Assembly (NCBI GenBank): GCA_902520485.1
Contig: CABYNZ010000001.1
Location: 62,001-126,000 of the forward strand
Source of the DNA: an uncultured Prochlorococcus sp.
Lineage (GTDB): Bacteria; Cyanobacteriota; Cyanobacteriia; PCC-6307; Cyanobiaceae
DNA length: 64,000 nt
Direction: 5' to 3'
In this document: positions 29,860 through 41,596 of the stretch, in pieces
Layout: each line of letters starts with the position of its first letter
Position numbering within the stretch: position 1 is the first letter of the stretch
The notes under the pieces: model-generated
The model's database searches: none
What the model saw: only the letters and a program-made list of their open reading frames with translations
What the model was told of the DNA's origin: nothing
Translations under genes and position numbers: made by a program

Positions 29860-29980
29860 TTAGTTAATAATCACTCTATGTATATTCAACTTTTGGGTGG
29901 TAACTTGGCAAGTAATCATTAAAATAAAAGATATTGTTTTGAGTTATTTTCAAAACATTTATTAATCACTAAGACATAAA

Positions 29981-31927
29981 TTGACCAATTTTGAGCCGAA
30001 AAAATTAAAGAATATTTGGACTATTGAAGATAGTATTTCGACTTATAACATAGACAAATGGGGAGATAAATATTTTTCTATAAATTCCAAAGGAAATATA
30101 TCAGTTACTAAAGATATAAAATCTGAAAATAAGATTGATCTTTTCAAGCTTGTCAAAGAACTTAAGAGCAGAGAAATAAATCCTCCATTAATCATAAGAT
30201 TTAATGATATCTTGAAAGATCGAATAAATGCATTACATGACTCTTTTTTAAAAGCAATAAAAACCTATAAATATAAGAATATTTATCAAGGCGTTTTTCC
30301 TGTCAAATGTAATCAACAGAAAAATGTCCTAGAAAAGATAATAGAGTTTGGTAGCCAATGGAATTTTGGTTTAGAAGTAGGAAGTAAATCAGAACTATTA
30401 ATTGGCCTTGCACTTCTTGAAAACCAAAATTCATTATTAATATGCAACGGCTATAAAGATAAAAAATATATTGAGATTGCTACTTTGGCGAGAAAACTCG
30501 GCAAAAATCCAATAATAGTTATTGAACAACGAGATGAGGTAAAAAGAATTATTCAAGCAGTTCAAGAACTTAAAGCGACTCCATTGATAGGAATTAGAGC
30601 AAAGTTATCAAGTAAAAGTAGTGGTAGGTGGGGTAAATCTATTGGAGATAATTCCAAATTTGGATTATCAATCCCAGAAATTATGTTGACAATAAAAGAA
30701 CTACAAGAAGCAAATCTTATCAACGAAATGAAATTGCTCCATTTTCATATAGGCAGTCAAATAAGTGATATTGCTGTTATCAAAGACGCATTACAAGAAG
30801 CGAGTCAAATATATGTTGAACTATGCAAACTAGGGGCACCAATGCAATATATCGACGTTGGAGGAGGATTAGGAATAGATTTTGATGGAACTAAAACCTC
30901 CTCCAATACCTCTACTAATTATTCTCTTCAAAATTATGCTAACGATGTAATTGCAACTATTAAGGATTCATGTGAATTAAATAATATCAAGCATCCAACC
31001 ATAATCTCAGAAAGTGGAAGAGCAATAATTAGTCATTGTTCAGTTTTAATTTTTAATGTCTTAGGAACAAGTCATGTCAGTTCCAAACTACAAATTTTTG
31101 ATAAAAAAAATCAACAATTAATAATTTCAAATTTACTTGAAACTTTCTATGAATTGAAAAAACTTAAAAATAAGAAAATAAATTTATCTCAAATTATTGA
31201 ACTATGGAATGATGCAAAAAAGTTTAAAGAAGATTGCTTAGTCGCTTTTAGATTAGGATTTTTAAGTTTGGCAGAAAGAGCTTATGCCGAAGAACTTACT
31301 TGGGCTTGCGCAAAAGAAATTTCCAATAACCTGAATAATGATGAAATCAATCACCCTGATTTATCTGAAATTACAGAAACTCTTGCATCAACTTATTATG
31401 CAAATTTATCTATCTTTAAATCTATTCCTGATAGCTGGGCAATAAATCAGATCTTTCCAATAGTACCAATACATAGGCACTTAGAGGAGCCGTTCTGCAA
31501 AGGCAACTTTGCAGATTTAACTTGTGATTCAGATGGGAAACTAAATAATTTTATTGATAATGGAAAAATTAAATCACTACTAAATTTGCATAAGCCAGAA
31601 GAAGATAAAGATTACCTAATTGGAATTTTTATGACTGGAGCCTATCAAGAAGCATTAGGAAACTTGCACAATTTATTTGGCAATACCAACGTTGTTCATA
31701 TAGACATAAATCAAGATAATTCATATAAGGTCAGAAATATTATTAAAGAGGACAGTAAATCTGAAATTTTACAATTATTAGATTACAGTTCAGCTTCTTT
31801 GGTTGAATCTATAAGAATTAATACTGAATCAGCAATTGATCAAAAAAAATTAACTATTGAAGAAGCAAGGAAATTAATGGATCAAATCGAAATTAGTCTC
31901 AGAAAAAGTAGTTATTTATCAGAATGA
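29981..31927 (+). CDS. speA: biosynthetic arginine decarboxylase
   Basis: [41 protein letters not shown] start. Confidence 0.96.
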   Translation: MTNFEPKKLKNIWTIEDSISTYNIDKWGDKYFSINSKGNISVTKDIKSENKIDLFKLVKELKSREINPPLIIRFNDILKDRINALHDSFLKAIKTYKYKNIYQGVFPVKCNQQKNVLEKIIEFGSQWNFGLEVGSKSELLIGLALLENQNSLLICNGYKDKKYIEIATLARKLGKNPIIVIEQRDEVKRIIQAVQELKATPLIGIRAKLSSKSSGRWGKSIGDNSKFGLSIPEIMLTIKELQEANLINEMKLLHFHIGSQISDIAVIKDALQEASQIYVELCKLGAPMQYIDVGGGLGIDFDGTKTSSNTSTNYSLQNYANDVIATIKDSCELNNIKHPTIISESGRAIISHCSVLIFNVLGTSHVSSKLQIFDKKNQQLIISNLLETFYELKKLKNKKINLSQIIELWNDAKKFKEDCLVAFRLGFLSLAERAYAEELTWACAKEISNNLNNDEINHPDLSEITETLASTYYANLSIFKSIPDSWAINQIFPIVPIHRHLEEPFCKGNFADLTCDSDGKLNNFIDNGKIKSLLNLHKPEEDKDYLIGIFMTGAYQEALGNLHNLFGNTNVVHIDINQDNSYKVRNIIKEDSKSEILQLLDYSSASLVESIRINTESAIDQKKLTIEEARKLMDQIEISLRKSSYLSE

Positions 31928-34572
31928 TTAGCTAATGTTTTTTGCAAATAATTTTTAGCATAATCTAAAGCATCACTTAACTTATCAATATCTTTAGCAC
32001 CTGCTTGAGCAAAGTTAGGCTTTCCTCCTCCACCTCCTGAACAAATTCTTGCAATCTCATTAATTAATTTACCTGCATGCAATCCTATTTTTACTACATC
32101 ATCACCTAAAGAAACTACAAATAACAACTTTCTATTTTCTGGATTTGGTATTCCCCCAAGAATCACTATTGCTTTATTTCCTAAATGAGAAGTTAAATTA
32201 AGTGCTGCAGATTGCAAAGAATTCCCATCTAAGCCATCAATCTGATTTACTAAAATTGAAAAAGAATTTACTATTTCTGCGGATGATTTTATAGAAGAGT
32301 ATTTAAAATATGCAATTTCATCTTTCATTTTTTGTATCTCTTTATTCTTATTAATAAGCTCTGCTTGCAAATTATTAACCCTTTCAAAAAGTTGGTTAGG
32401 ATTTGCTTTTAACAAATCACTTAGTTGGTTTACTAATGCATTTCTATCACTGAAATAGTCTAATGCTGATTGGCCTGATAATGCTTCGATTCTTCTGACT
32501 CCAGCTGAGATTCCTTCCTCACTAATTATTTTGAAAGAACCTAATTCGGATGTAGTTTTAACATGTGTGCCACCACAAAGTTCCATTGAAACTCCTGGTA
32601 CATTAACGACGCGCACTTCATCATCATATTTTTCTCCAAACATGGCGACTGCGCCCTTTTCAAGAGCCTCACTCTTAGACATATTTTTTATTTCTAGGGC
32701 ATGATTTTCCATAATCCAAGAGTTAACTAAAGTCTCAATCTTAGAAATTTGATCTTTAGAAATAGGATTAGAGGAATTAAAGTCAAATCGTAATTTATTA
32801 AAGGCTACTAAAGAACCTTTCTGTCCAACACTTTCATTAATAACTGATTTAAGTGCAGATTGTAATAAATGAGTAGCTGTATGATTTGCAGCAGCCTTAG
32901 CTCTATTAGAGGAGCTAACATTAGTCTTAACTTTTTGTCCAATAGTTAATTTTCCTTTTTTGATCGTTCCATAATGTAAAAAAACATTTTTCTTTCGCAT
33001 GACATTATCAACCAAGACCTCAACATCGTTTGAAAATATCGTTCCAATATCACCAACTTGCCCACCAGATTCTCCATAAAAAGTTGTCTGATCAAGAACA
33101 ATTAAAACTTTCTGACCTTCAGTTGCTTCCTTAACTAATGTTGAATCCAAGAATATACCCTTTATTTCAGCTTCCGAAAGGAGTGACTCATAACCATTAA
33201 AAACAGTTTTGTTAAAAAGATCTATTTCTCGCTCTAATGATCCCTCTAATGTCAAATCAATATTACTTGAAGCAGCTTTAGCTCTCTCTTTTTGTACATT
33301 CATTTCTTCTTCAAAACCCTTTACATCTACACTGATACTATGTTCTTCAGCAATTTCTACAGTAAGTTCTAGAGGAAATCCATAAGTATCATAAAGTTCA
33401 AAAGCTTTAAAACCAGAAATTAATTTCTGCCCTGAAGAAATTAACTCATCTAGCAATTTCTCTCCTCTTTCAAGAGTTTCCCTAAATCTTATTTCTTCAA
33501 TTTTTATCTCATTCAAAATTAAATCATTATTATTTTCTAAATCAGGATAATTATTTTGCATTAAGTTAATTCCGACAGCAGCAATATGAGGTAAAAATTC
33601 ATTTGTTATTCCTAATAATCTGCCATGTCTGACCATTCTTCTAATAAGCCTTCTTAATATATATCCCCTACCGAGATTACTTGCTGATACTCCATCAGAA
33701 ATTAAATGAATAACAGCTCTTGTATGATCACCAATGATTTTTAAAGAAATTTTGTTTTTATCATCTGAAGAAAAATAATCAATATTTGCAATCTCACAAA
33801 TTTTTTGAATAATAGGAAAAATTAAATCTGTCTCATAATTATTTTGCTTTTTTTGTAGTATTTGAGCCATCCTTTCAAGACCCATTCCTGTATCAATATT
33901 TTTAAATTTTAAATCTGTCAATTTTCCATTAGGATCACGATTATATTGCATAAAAACAAGATTATAAAATTCAATAAAACGATCTCCATCTTCTAAATCA
34001 ATATTCTGCAGACCCTTTTCAGGATGAAAATCATAATAAAGTTCTGAACAAGGTCCACATGGACCTGTTTTGCCAGATGACCAAAAATTATCTTCCTCAC
34101 CTAGTTTGACTATCCTATCTGGATGGATACCGATTTCATCTCTCCAAATTTTTGCAGACTCTTCGTCTTCGTGAAAAACACTCACAATTATATTTTCAAC
34201 AGAAAGTTGATAAATATTAGTAACTAATTCCCAAGCCCATTGAATAGCCTCTCGTTTAAAATAATCACCAAAAGAGAAATTACCAAGCATTTCAAAAAAA
34301 GTGTGGTGTCTAGCTGTAACTCCAACGTTTTCTATATCGTTTGTTCTGATGCACTTTTGACTAGATGTAGCCCTTTTTGATGGTCTTTCTTTTAAACCTA
34401 AAAAAACTGGTTTAAAAGGTAGCATTCCAGCAATTGTGAGCATAACCGTAGGGTCATCTGGAATCAAAGATGCACTTGGAATGATTTTATGTAATTTTTC
34501 ACTGTAAAATTTTAAAAAAGCATTTCTTATCTCATCTCCAGTAACTATTTGTTTAATTAATTGAGATGTCAT
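31912..34572 (-). CDS. alaS: alanyl-tRNA synthetase
   Basis: Full-length AlaRS ([52 protein letters not shown]). Confidence 0.98.
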   Translation of the reverse strand: MTSQLIKQIVTGDEIRNAFLKFYSEKLHKIIPSASLIPDDPTVMLTIAGMLPFKPVFLGLKERPSKRATSSQKCIRTNDIENVGVTARHHTFFEMLGNFSFGDYFKREAIQWAWELVTNIYQLSVENIIVSVFHEDEESAKIWRDEIGIHPDRIVKLGEEDNFWSSGKTGPCGPCSELYYDFHPEKGLQNIDLEDGDRFIEFYNLVFMQYNRDPNGKLTDLKFKNIDTGMGLERMAQILQKKQNNYETDLIFPIIQKICEIANIDYFSSDDKNKISLKIIGDHTRAVIHLISDGVSASNLGRGYILRRLIRRMVRHGRLLGITNEFLPHIAAVGINLMQNNYPDLENNNDLILNEIKIEEIRFRETLERGEKLLDELISSGQKLISGFKAFELYDTYGFPLELTVEIAEEHSISVDVKGFEEEMNVQKERAKAASSNIDLTLEGSLEREIDLFNKTVFNGYESLLSEAEIKGIFLDSTLVKEATEGQKVLIVLDQTTFYGESGGQVGDIGTIFSNDVEVLVDNVMRKKNVFLHYGTIKKGKLTIGQKVKTNVSSSNRAKAAANHTATHLLQSALKSVINESVGQKGSLVAFNKLRFDFNSSNPISKDQISKIETLVNSWIMENHALEIKNMSKSEALEKGAVAMFGEKYDDEVRVVNVPGVSMELCGGTHVKTTSELGSFKIISEEGISAGVRRIEALSGQSALDYFSDRNALVNQLSDLLKANPNQLFERVNNLQAELINKNKEIQKMKDEIAYFKYSSIKSSAEIVNSFSILVNQIDGLDGNSLQSAALNLTSHLGNKAIVILGGIPNPENRKLLFVVSLGDDVVKIGLHAGKLINEIARICSGGGGGKPNFAQAGAKDIDKLSDALDYAKNYLQKTLANHSDK

Positions 34573-34691
34573 TTATCCAGATTAAGAAGATTAAAAATTA
34601 AAGAAAAGCGTAATTTCGGTTATTTCGCAAAGATAATCACGCGAATTTATATTCTATATAACTAAAGTTAATTTATAAAGCTAATTATTCT

Positions 34692-36467
34692 ATGATAGCC
34701 TCTGCCCAGACAACTAATTCTAAATTGGCACAAACTAATAACAAGTTGACGGTTCAATCTCAAAACTTTGCTGATGATTCTTGTGCCATAAGATCTTTGG
34801 ATTGGGATCGCAGTAGATTTGATATTGAATTTGGTTTGAGAAATGGAACTACTTACAATAGTTTTATTATTAAAGGCGAGAAACTAGCAATCATTGATAC
34901 TAGTCACGCAAAGTTCGAAGAATTATGGTTTGAAGAATTACTGAAAAAGGTAAATCCGCAAGAAGTTGATTATCTAATTACTAGCCATACAGAACCTGAT
35001 CATTCTGGTTTAATAGGTAATCTTTTAGAATTAAACCAAAATATCACAGTAGTTGGATCAAAATTAGCTCTTAAATTTATTGAAGACCAAATACATATTC
35101 CCTTTAAACGTCTAGAGGTTAAGAGTGGAGAGTTTTTAAATCTCGGAACTAATCCTAATAGTGGTTTAGAACATAATATTGAATTTATAAGTGCACCAAA
35201 TTTGCATTGGCCAGATACCATATTTTCATATGATCACAGCACAAATGTTCTCTATACATGCGATGCTTTTGGACTCCATTATTGTTCTGACGAATTTTTT
35301 GACACTGATCAAAAAGAAATATACGATGATTTCCGTTTTTATTACGATTGCCTCATGGGTCCAAACGCTAGAAGCGTTATGCAGGCAATTAAAAGAATAG
35401 ATAAACTACCTGAATTAAAAACAATAGCTGTTGGTCATGGGCCTTTGCTCCATAATCAGGTCAATTTTTGGAAAGGAAAATATCTAGAATGGAGTAGCAA
35501 TAAAAGCAAAGGCAATGATTTTGTGTCAGTCTGCTACATAAGCGACTATGGTTATTGTGATCGACTCAGTCAAGCGATATCTCATGGAATAAGTAAAGCA
35601 GATGCACAGGTTCAATTAATAGATTTAAGATCTTCTGACCCGCAAGAATTAACAAGTTTGATTTCCGAATCAAAAGCAGTAGTCGTTCCCACATGGCCTG
35701 TAGACTCAGATAATGAATTAAAAGAATCTCTCGGTACTTTATTTGCAGCACTAAAGCCAAAACAATTTACAGCAGTTTATGATTCATTTGGTGGAAATGA
35801 TGAACCTATAGATTCCTTAGCAAATAAATTAAGAGAACTTGGTCAAAAAGAAGCTTTCTCTCCCTTAAGAGTTAAAAATATTCCAGATCCGATTGTTTAT
35901 CAACAATTCGAAGAAGCTGGAACTGATTTGGGTCAATTGATCAATAAAAAGAAGAATATTGCCTCTATGAAGAGCCTTGATTCAAATTTAGATAAAGCGT
36001 TAGGTAGATTAAGTGGAGGATTATATGTAGTAACAGCTAGTCAAGGGGAAGGTTCGACATTTAGACAAAGTGCAATGGTCGCAAGTTGGGTTAGTCAAGC
36101 AAGCTTTTCACCACCAGGTATTACAGTCGCAGTAGCAAAAGATAGAGCTATTGAATCATATATGCAAGTTGGTAAAGGTTTTGTTGTGAATATCTTGAGA
36201 GAAGATAACTATCAAAAAATGTTCAGACACTTTTTAAAAAGATTTGCCCCTGGAGCTGATAGATTTGCGGATGTAGATGTAATTAGCAACATCGCTGAAG
36301 GAGGACCTGTTCTCTCAGATTCACTTGCCTTTTTAGATTGTAAAGTCAGTTCAAGACTAGAGACTCCAGACCATTGGATAATTTACGGAATTGTTGAAAA
36401 TGGTAATGTTTCTGACTTATCATGTAAGACAGCAGTTCATCACAGAAAAGTTGCTAATCACTATTAG
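34692..36467 (+). CDS. flavodiiron protein, canonical diiron ligands (Flv3-like)
   Basis: HTEPDHSG, HWPDTIFSYD, flavodoxin and flavin-reductase domains. Confidence 0.9.
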   Translation: MIASAQTTNSKLAQTNNKLTVQSQNFADDSCAIRSLDWDRSRFDIEFGLRNGTTYNSFIIKGEKLAIIDTSHAKFEELWFEELLKKVNPQEVDYLITSHTEPDHSGLIGNLLELNQNITVVGSKLALKFIEDQIHIPFKRLEVKSGEFLNLGTNPNSGLEHNIEFISAPNLHWPDTIFSYDHSTNVLYTCDAFGLHYCSDEFFDTDQKEIYDDFRFYYDCLMGPNARSVMQAIKRIDKLPELKTIAVGHGPLLHNQVNFWKGKYLEWSSNKSKGNDFVSVCYISDYGYCDRLSQAISHGISKADAQVQLIDLRSSDPQELTSLISESKAVVVPTWPVDSDNELKESLGTLFAALKPKQFTAVYDSFGGNDEPIDSLANKLRELGQKEAFSPLRVKNIPDPIVYQQFEEAGTDLGQLINKKKNIASMKSLDSNLDKALGRLSGGLYVVTASQGEGSTFRQSAMVASWVSQASFSPPGITVAVAKDRAIESYMQVGKGFVVNILREDNYQKMFRHFLKRFAPGADRFADVDVISNIAEGGPVLSDSLAFLDCKVSSRLETPDHWIIYGIVENGNVSDLSCKTAVHHRKVANHY

Positions 36468-36483
36468 AAAATAAGTCTTTGAA

Positions 36484-38286
36484 ATGTCAGATATTAATAT
36501 AGGCTTAGTTGCAGAAAATCAAAATTTATCAGAATTTGAAATTACTGAAAATTTTTCTTGTGTAAGATTCTTAGACCAAAATAAAGAAAGATTTGAACTT
36601 GAATTTAACCTTGAAAAAGGAACCTCTTTTAATACTTTTTTTATTAGAAGTCATGAGGAACTTTTTATTATTCATCCACCTGAAAAACAATATTTAAATA
36701 CCTTTAATAAAGTAATTTCCAGGTTTTGCGATCAATTTAAATTAGATAAAATCAACTTCATTTCTGGTCATATTAATCCCCAAATTATTGAAACTATAAA
36801 AAATATAAGTACCCAATTTCAAAACACAACTATTACTTGCTCTAATCCAGGTTATAAACTTATTAGCGAACTTTGGAATCAAAGAAATCCTAACTTAGAA
36901 AACTTTATTGAAATTCAATTACCTGAAATAAACATAATCAAAAAAGAACATAATTTAGAGTTAGATAACATTTCACTTGAGTTAATTCCTATACCAACAG
37001 CACGTTGGCCTGGTGGCCTGATAATTTATGAACGTAATCAAGAAATACTTCTTAGTGAAAAAATTTTCTCTGCACACATTGCAACTAAATATTGGTCTGA
37101 AACGAATCGAGTTAGTACAGAAATTGATAGGAAACATTTTTATGATTGCTTGATGGCACCAATGTCTAATCAAGTAGTATCAATAACTGAAAAAATTTCA
37201 GATTATGACATTAAAACTATTGCACCATTACATGGTCCCGCGATCGAATACAGCTTAAAAAGCTTTTTAAATGACTATATTAGATGGGGAGAGAATCTCT
37301 CAACAAATAATCCTAAGATCGCCCTGATATATGCAAGTGCATATGGAAATACAGCCTCAATAGGTGATGCATTGGCTAAAGGGATAAATAGAACTTCTGT
37401 AGAAGTTGAAAGTATTAATTGTGAATTTACACCTAATGATGTACTTGTAAAATCTATCCAAAATGCTGATGGATATTTAATAGGCTCACCAACATTGGGT
37501 GGGCACGCCCCTACTCCAATAGTTAGTGCACTAGGAACATTGTTAGCAGAGGGTAATAGAGATAAACCAGTGGGAATTTTTGGGAGTTTTGGCTGGAGCG
37601 GCGAAGCTATAGATTTACTTGAAACAAAATTAAAAGACGGTGGTTTTAAGTTTAGTTTTGACCCTATAAGGATTAAATTCAGTCCAAATAAACCAAAGAT
37701 TAAAGAGTTAGAAGAAATAGGAACTCACTTTGGAAGAAAAATCATAAAAAAAGCAAAGAAAATACCCAGAAAATCAGATACAGGAATGATTACAAGCAAA
37801 ACTGATCCAAAGCTACAAGCTCTTGGAAGAGTAATTGGTTCTCTTTGTGTCCTTACAGCCTCTAAAGGCAAAGATGAGAATAATATTAAAGGAGCTATGC
37901 TTGCATCTTGGGTTAGTCAAGCAAGTTTTTCTCCGCCCGGGTTAAGTATTGCAGTAGCAAAAGATAGATCGGTAGAGTCTCTTCTGCAAATAGGAGATTC
38001 ATTCGCATTAAATATTCTTAGTGAAAAAGATTTTAAAGAACCTTTGAAAAGATTCACCAAGCCCTTTGCACCTGGAGAAGATAGATTTGAAGGAATAAAT
38101 GTTGAATTAACTCCTAATGAGCAGATAATCATTCCTGAATCGCTCGCATGGTTAGATGCTTCTGTCAAAGAAAGAATGGAATGTGGGGATCATTGGGTAA
38201 TTTACGCCGAAGTACAACACGGTAATATACTAAAATCCGATAGTCTAACGGCAGTTCATCACCGCAAAACAGGTGCTAACTACTAA
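36484..38286 (+). CDS. flavodiiron protein paralogue with degenerate diiron site (Flv1-like)
   Basis: Same three-domain layout; GHINPQIIET replaces HTEPDHSG. Confidence 0.88.
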   Translation: MSDINIGLVAENQNLSEFEITENFSCVRFLDQNKERFELEFNLEKGTSFNTFFIRSHEELFIIHPPEKQYLNTFNKVISRFCDQFKLDKINFISGHINPQIIETIKNISTQFQNTTITCSNPGYKLISELWNQRNPNLENFIEIQLPEINIIKKEHNLELDNISLELIPIPTARWPGGLIIYERNQEILLSEKIFSAHIATKYWSETNRVSTEIDRKHFYDCLMAPMSNQVVSITEKISDYDIKTIAPLHGPAIEYSLKSFLNDYIRWGENLSTNNPKIALIYASAYGNTASIGDALAKGINRTSVEVESINCEFTPNDVLVKSIQNADGYLIGSPTLGGHAPTPIVSALGTLLAEGNRDKPVGIFGSFGWSGEAIDLLETKLKDGGFKFSFDPIRIKFSPNKPKIKELEEIGTHFGRKIIKKAKKIPRKSDTGMITSKTDPKLQALGRVIGSLCVLTASKGKDENNIKGAMLASWVSQASFSPPGLSIAVAKDRSVESLLQIGDSFALNILSEKDFKEPLKRFTKPFAPGEDRFEGINVELTPNEQIIIPESLAWLDASVKERMECGDHWVIYAEVQHGNILKSDSLTAVHHRKTGANY

Positions 38287-38303
38287 ATTTATTTATCTAA
38301 TTT

Positions 38304-38828
38304 ATGTCTGAAACAAAAGATCTAATAATCATTACAGCTAGTTGTGGTAAAAATCTAGAACTCTCTCAAAAATTTCTTGAAAAAAGTAATGAACTTAAAA
38401 TAAGTTCTGAAATTTTAGATCTTACCACTTTTGATATTCCATTATTTAATCCAAGAATTCATGGCAAAGAAAATATTCCAAATGAAATAAAAGAATTAAA
38501 AAAAAAGCTTTTCAAGATTGAAAAGTGGGTGATTTGCGCGCCTGAATATAATGGATCTATACCTCCCATTCTCTCAAACTTCATAGCATGGCTCTCAATT
38601 TCGGGAGATGACTTTAGGAATTTATTTAATGGTCAACCGATTGCAATTGCGACATTTTCTGGTGGCATAGGGTTAGAACTGCTGACTTCATTACGTATTC
38701 AACTAGTGCATTTAGGAAGTCAAGTATTAGGGAGACAACTTTTGTCTTCATATAGTAAACCTATAGATACAAAAACTATTGAAGATATTATTCAAAGACT
38801 TTTACAAATGAAAAAATTGAAAACATAA
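38304..38828 (+). CDS. NADPH-dependent FMN reductase family protein
   Basis: CAPEYNGSIPPILSNFIAWLS motif. Confidence 0.9.
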   Translation: MSETKDLIIITASCGKNLELSQKFLEKSNELKISSEILDLTTFDIPLFNPRIHGKENIPNEIKELKKKLFKIEKWVICAPEYNGSIPPILSNFIAWLSISGDDFRNLFNGQPIAIATFSGGIGLELLTSLRIQLVHLGSQVLGRQLLSSYSKPIDTKTIEDIIQRLLQMKKLKT

Positions 38829-38850
38829 ACTTCAAAACAAAAAATTCTTA

Positions 38851-40641
38851 TCAATTTTTTTCATTCCAAACTTTTAAAATTTCTTTAGCCATAGGAAGCG
38901 CATGTACCGAACCTCCACCAGGAGTATTCTGTGCAAAAGCGACTACAATCAACTCACTCTTTTCCGAAGGAGCAAAGCAAACGAACCAAGCGTGATCTAA
39001 GCCACCTTCACCATCTTCAGCAGTTCCTGTTTTACCTGACACTGGAGGAAAATTTGAAACTCCATAATTAATTGATACTCCTGTGCCGGACTCCACTACT
39101 TTCCTGAGACCACTTTTTATCAACTGAATATTATTTGAGTCAATATCGATTTTTGTAAGTTTTTTATCTGAAAGATTTTCTTCTTCTTTTTTAACTAAAT
39201 AGGGAGTAACTAAATAACCTCCATTTGCAATTGCAGCATATGCTCTAGCAATTTGAATAGGGGTAACTTGTACAACAAATTGTCCAATAGACATACTCGC
39301 AATATCTTCTGGAACCCAAGGGGTTCTTCCTGGTTGCCCCCATCCTCTGCCTTCTTTAGCCCATTCACTACTCGCTACAAATCCGATATTTTCTTGTTCA
39401 GAAATTTCAATTCCAGATAAAGAATTAAAACCAAGCTTTCGTGAGACCTTATAAATTTCATCAACTCCTACTCCATAACCTACTTGATAAAAAAATGTAT
39501 TACTAGAAACTCTTAAGGCATCTTCATAACCTATTACCCCAAATCCTAAATCATTATGCTCTCTAAAACATTGGCTCCCATAAGTTATACATGGTTTCGT
39601 ATCTAACATGGTTTCTCTGGGGAATTTTCCACTTTCCAAGCCAGCTAAAGCCGTTACAATTTTCCAAACGCTTCCTGGATCGTAGGCATTTAATGCTCTA
39701 TTAAATAAAGGTTTTGCAGGAGAATTAAAAAGTTTATTATATTCTTCCTCAGGTTTAAAATCCTTTGAGAAAAAGTTTAAATCAAATGTAGGTTTACTTG
39801 CCATTGCTCTTATTGCACCATCTCTTGGATCCATTACTATTATGGCTCCAGCTTTTTTATCTTTAAGAACTTCCTCAGCAACTAATTGTAGATTAAGGTC
39901 AATTGTTAGTTCAATATCATTACCTTGTACTGGAGGTTTTATACCCAATGATCTTTGAAATTTTCCTAATGAATTCACTTCAACCATTTCTCCACCCCAT
40001 TCACCTCTTATGTCCTCTTCGTAAACATATTCAATTCCAGTTCTACCGATTAAGTCATTTAATTTATAACCATCCTTAGATAAGAATTTATATTCTAATT
40101 CAGTAATTGGCTGAGTATACCCAATTACATGGGCAGCAAGGGATTCATAAGGATAATTTCTAATTAATTTGGTAGCTATTTCAAAACTAATTAAATTACC
40201 TTCATTCTCCTGAAATTTTATTAATTGATCTACATTTAAATCCTCAAGAATAACTACTGAAAGTTTCTGATTTTTAAGACCATCAGAGTATTTTTTTTGA
40301 ATTACATTACTATCAATATTTAACAATTTAGAAATACTTGATTTATGTTTTTCCCAATTACTTTTATTAACAGATTGAGGCTTTATTATTAAAGAATATT
40401 TAACTCTACTATCTGCTAAAACATAACCATTTTTATCAAGTATTCTGCCGCGAATTGGCTGTGAAGAAATAACTCTGATCCTATTCTCATCAGACATCTT
40501 CTTAAAAGATTCATAATTTAAAAGTTGTAAAAAAATTAACCTAAATAGTATTAATAAAAATGAAACAGAAGAAAAAATAAGTAAGACTAGAGGTTGTCTT
40601 TTTAATGAAAAAAGGTTTTTATTTGGACTTGTTTTTATCAA
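38851..40641 (-). CDS. mrdA: penicillin-binding protein 2
   Basis: PBP2 architecture (RGRILDKNGYVLADSRV; YDPGSVWKIVTA; GKTGTAEDG). Confidence 0.93.
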   Translation of the reverse strand: MIKTSPNKNLFSLKRQPLVLLIFSSVSFLLILFRLIFLQLLNYESFKKMSDENRIRVISSQPIRGRILDKNGYVLADSRVKYSLIIKPQSVNKSNWEKHKSSISKLLNIDSNVIQKKYSDGLKNQKLSVVILEDLNVDQLIKFQENEGNLISFEIATKLIRNYPYESLAAHVIGYTQPITELEYKFLSKDGYKLNDLIGRTGIEYVYEEDIRGEWGGEMVEVNSLGKFQRSLGIKPPVQGNDIELTIDLNLQLVAEEVLKDKKAGAIIVMDPRDGAIRAMASKPTFDLNFFSKDFKPEEEYNKLFNSPAKPLFNRALNAYDPGSVWKIVTALAGLESGKFPRETMLDTKPCITYGSQCFREHNDLGFGVIGYEDALRVSSNTFFYQVGYGVGVDEIYKVSRKLGFNSLSGIEISEQENIGFVASSEWAKEGRGWGQPGRTPWVPEDIASMSIGQFVVQVTPIQIARAYAAIANGGYLVTPYLVKKEEENLSDKKLTKIDIDSNNIQLIKSGLRKVVESGTGVSINYGVSNFPPVSGKTGTAEDGEGGLDHAWFVCFAPSEKSELIVVAFAQNTPGGGSVHALPMAKEILKVWNEKN

Positions 40642-40652
40642 AAATATAAATT

Positions 40653-40796
40653 TTATTTAAATATTGTTTTTTCCAATAAAGCAATAGTTGATTTTATTTC
40701 TTTAAGTTTTTCGATTAAATCTTTATAGTCACTATCTTGATTGTTAAAAATAAACTCATCATTTGCAAGATTATTTGAATTCAAATTTCCACTCAT
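40653..40796 (-). CDS. small hypothetical protein (47 aa), absent from supplied track
   Basis: MSGNLNSNNLANDEFIFNNQDSDYKDLIEKLKEIKSTIALLEKTIFK, ATG to TAA. Confidence 0.5.
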   Translation of the reverse strand: MSGNLNSNNLANDEFIFNNQDSDYKDLIEKLKEIKSTIALLEKTIFK

Positions 40797-40906
40797 AAAA
40801 TTTTTCCTTATTTTAACCAATTATTTCAATTGTTATCATCTTAATGAAAAAATTTATTTTTTCAAAATTTTAATAACTTAGATACTTAAAAAATATCAAA
40901 AACTAA

Positions 40907-41515
40907 TTAATTTAATTGATCTATATTGTGTTCAAAATAAGGATTACAACTATTCTTTGATATCCCTAAAGACCATCCAATAAATGAAGAAATAAATATT
41001 ATGATGATAAACGGCATAATTGCTTGTTGAGTATTTACAAGGCTAAACCATTCCCTCCAGCTACTAAAAAATCTTTCTCTTTGAAATTTTCTTTTTTCAT
41101 TTTCTAATAATCTCGCTTTTTTGGCGAAAGATTTTGTTACCCACTTTTCGAAAGGAATCTTTTTTATAATCGCCATCTTTCTCTCCACTTCTAATAATTG
41201 TCCGGAACTGAGATGAGGATGAAATGTACTTATCAATTCAAGAGTTTTTAAAAACATCTCAACAGTTGCATCTTTTATGAGCTTTTGCTCATGACTTAAA
41301 TCAGCCCACTCTATCTCTGGATAAAAACGGTTTCTGTTTGGTGAAATTTGATCATCTGACATTTGACCAGGTTCTCTGAGCCATCTATTAGTATTTTCAT
41401 CAAATCTCCGCCAATATAGAAAAGGATTAATAAAAATTGTTTTACCAGATACTTTTACTACATCTTGTTGAAGATGATTAGTTATCTTTCTTTCAGAATT
41501 TTTCGATTTTATCAA
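40907..41515 (-). CDS. conserved hypothetical protein with C-terminal TM segment
   Basis: 202-aa ORF with a late TM segment (AIMPFIIIIFISSFIGWSLGIS). Confidence 0.75.
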   Translation of the reverse strand: MIKSKNSERKITNHLQQDVVKVSGKTIFINPFLYWRRFDENTNRWLREPGQMSDDQISPNRNRFYPEIEWADLSHEQKLIKDATVEMFLKTLELISTFHPHLSSGQLLEVERKMAIIKKIPFEKWVTKSFAKKARLLENEKRKFQRERFFSSWREWFSLVNTQQAIMPFIIIIFISSFIGWSLGISKNSCNPYFEHNIDQLN

Positions 41516-41596
41516 AAGTCTAAATTAATAATCTAATTAAAGATTATCTTTTATTCACTATTTTTCCATAAATATAAAAAAATTATCCCATAAATA

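Noticed and set aside
31912-31927. 16-bp convergent overlap of speA and alaS as a possible functional signal
   Set aside because: Short convergent overlaps are common in compact genomes.
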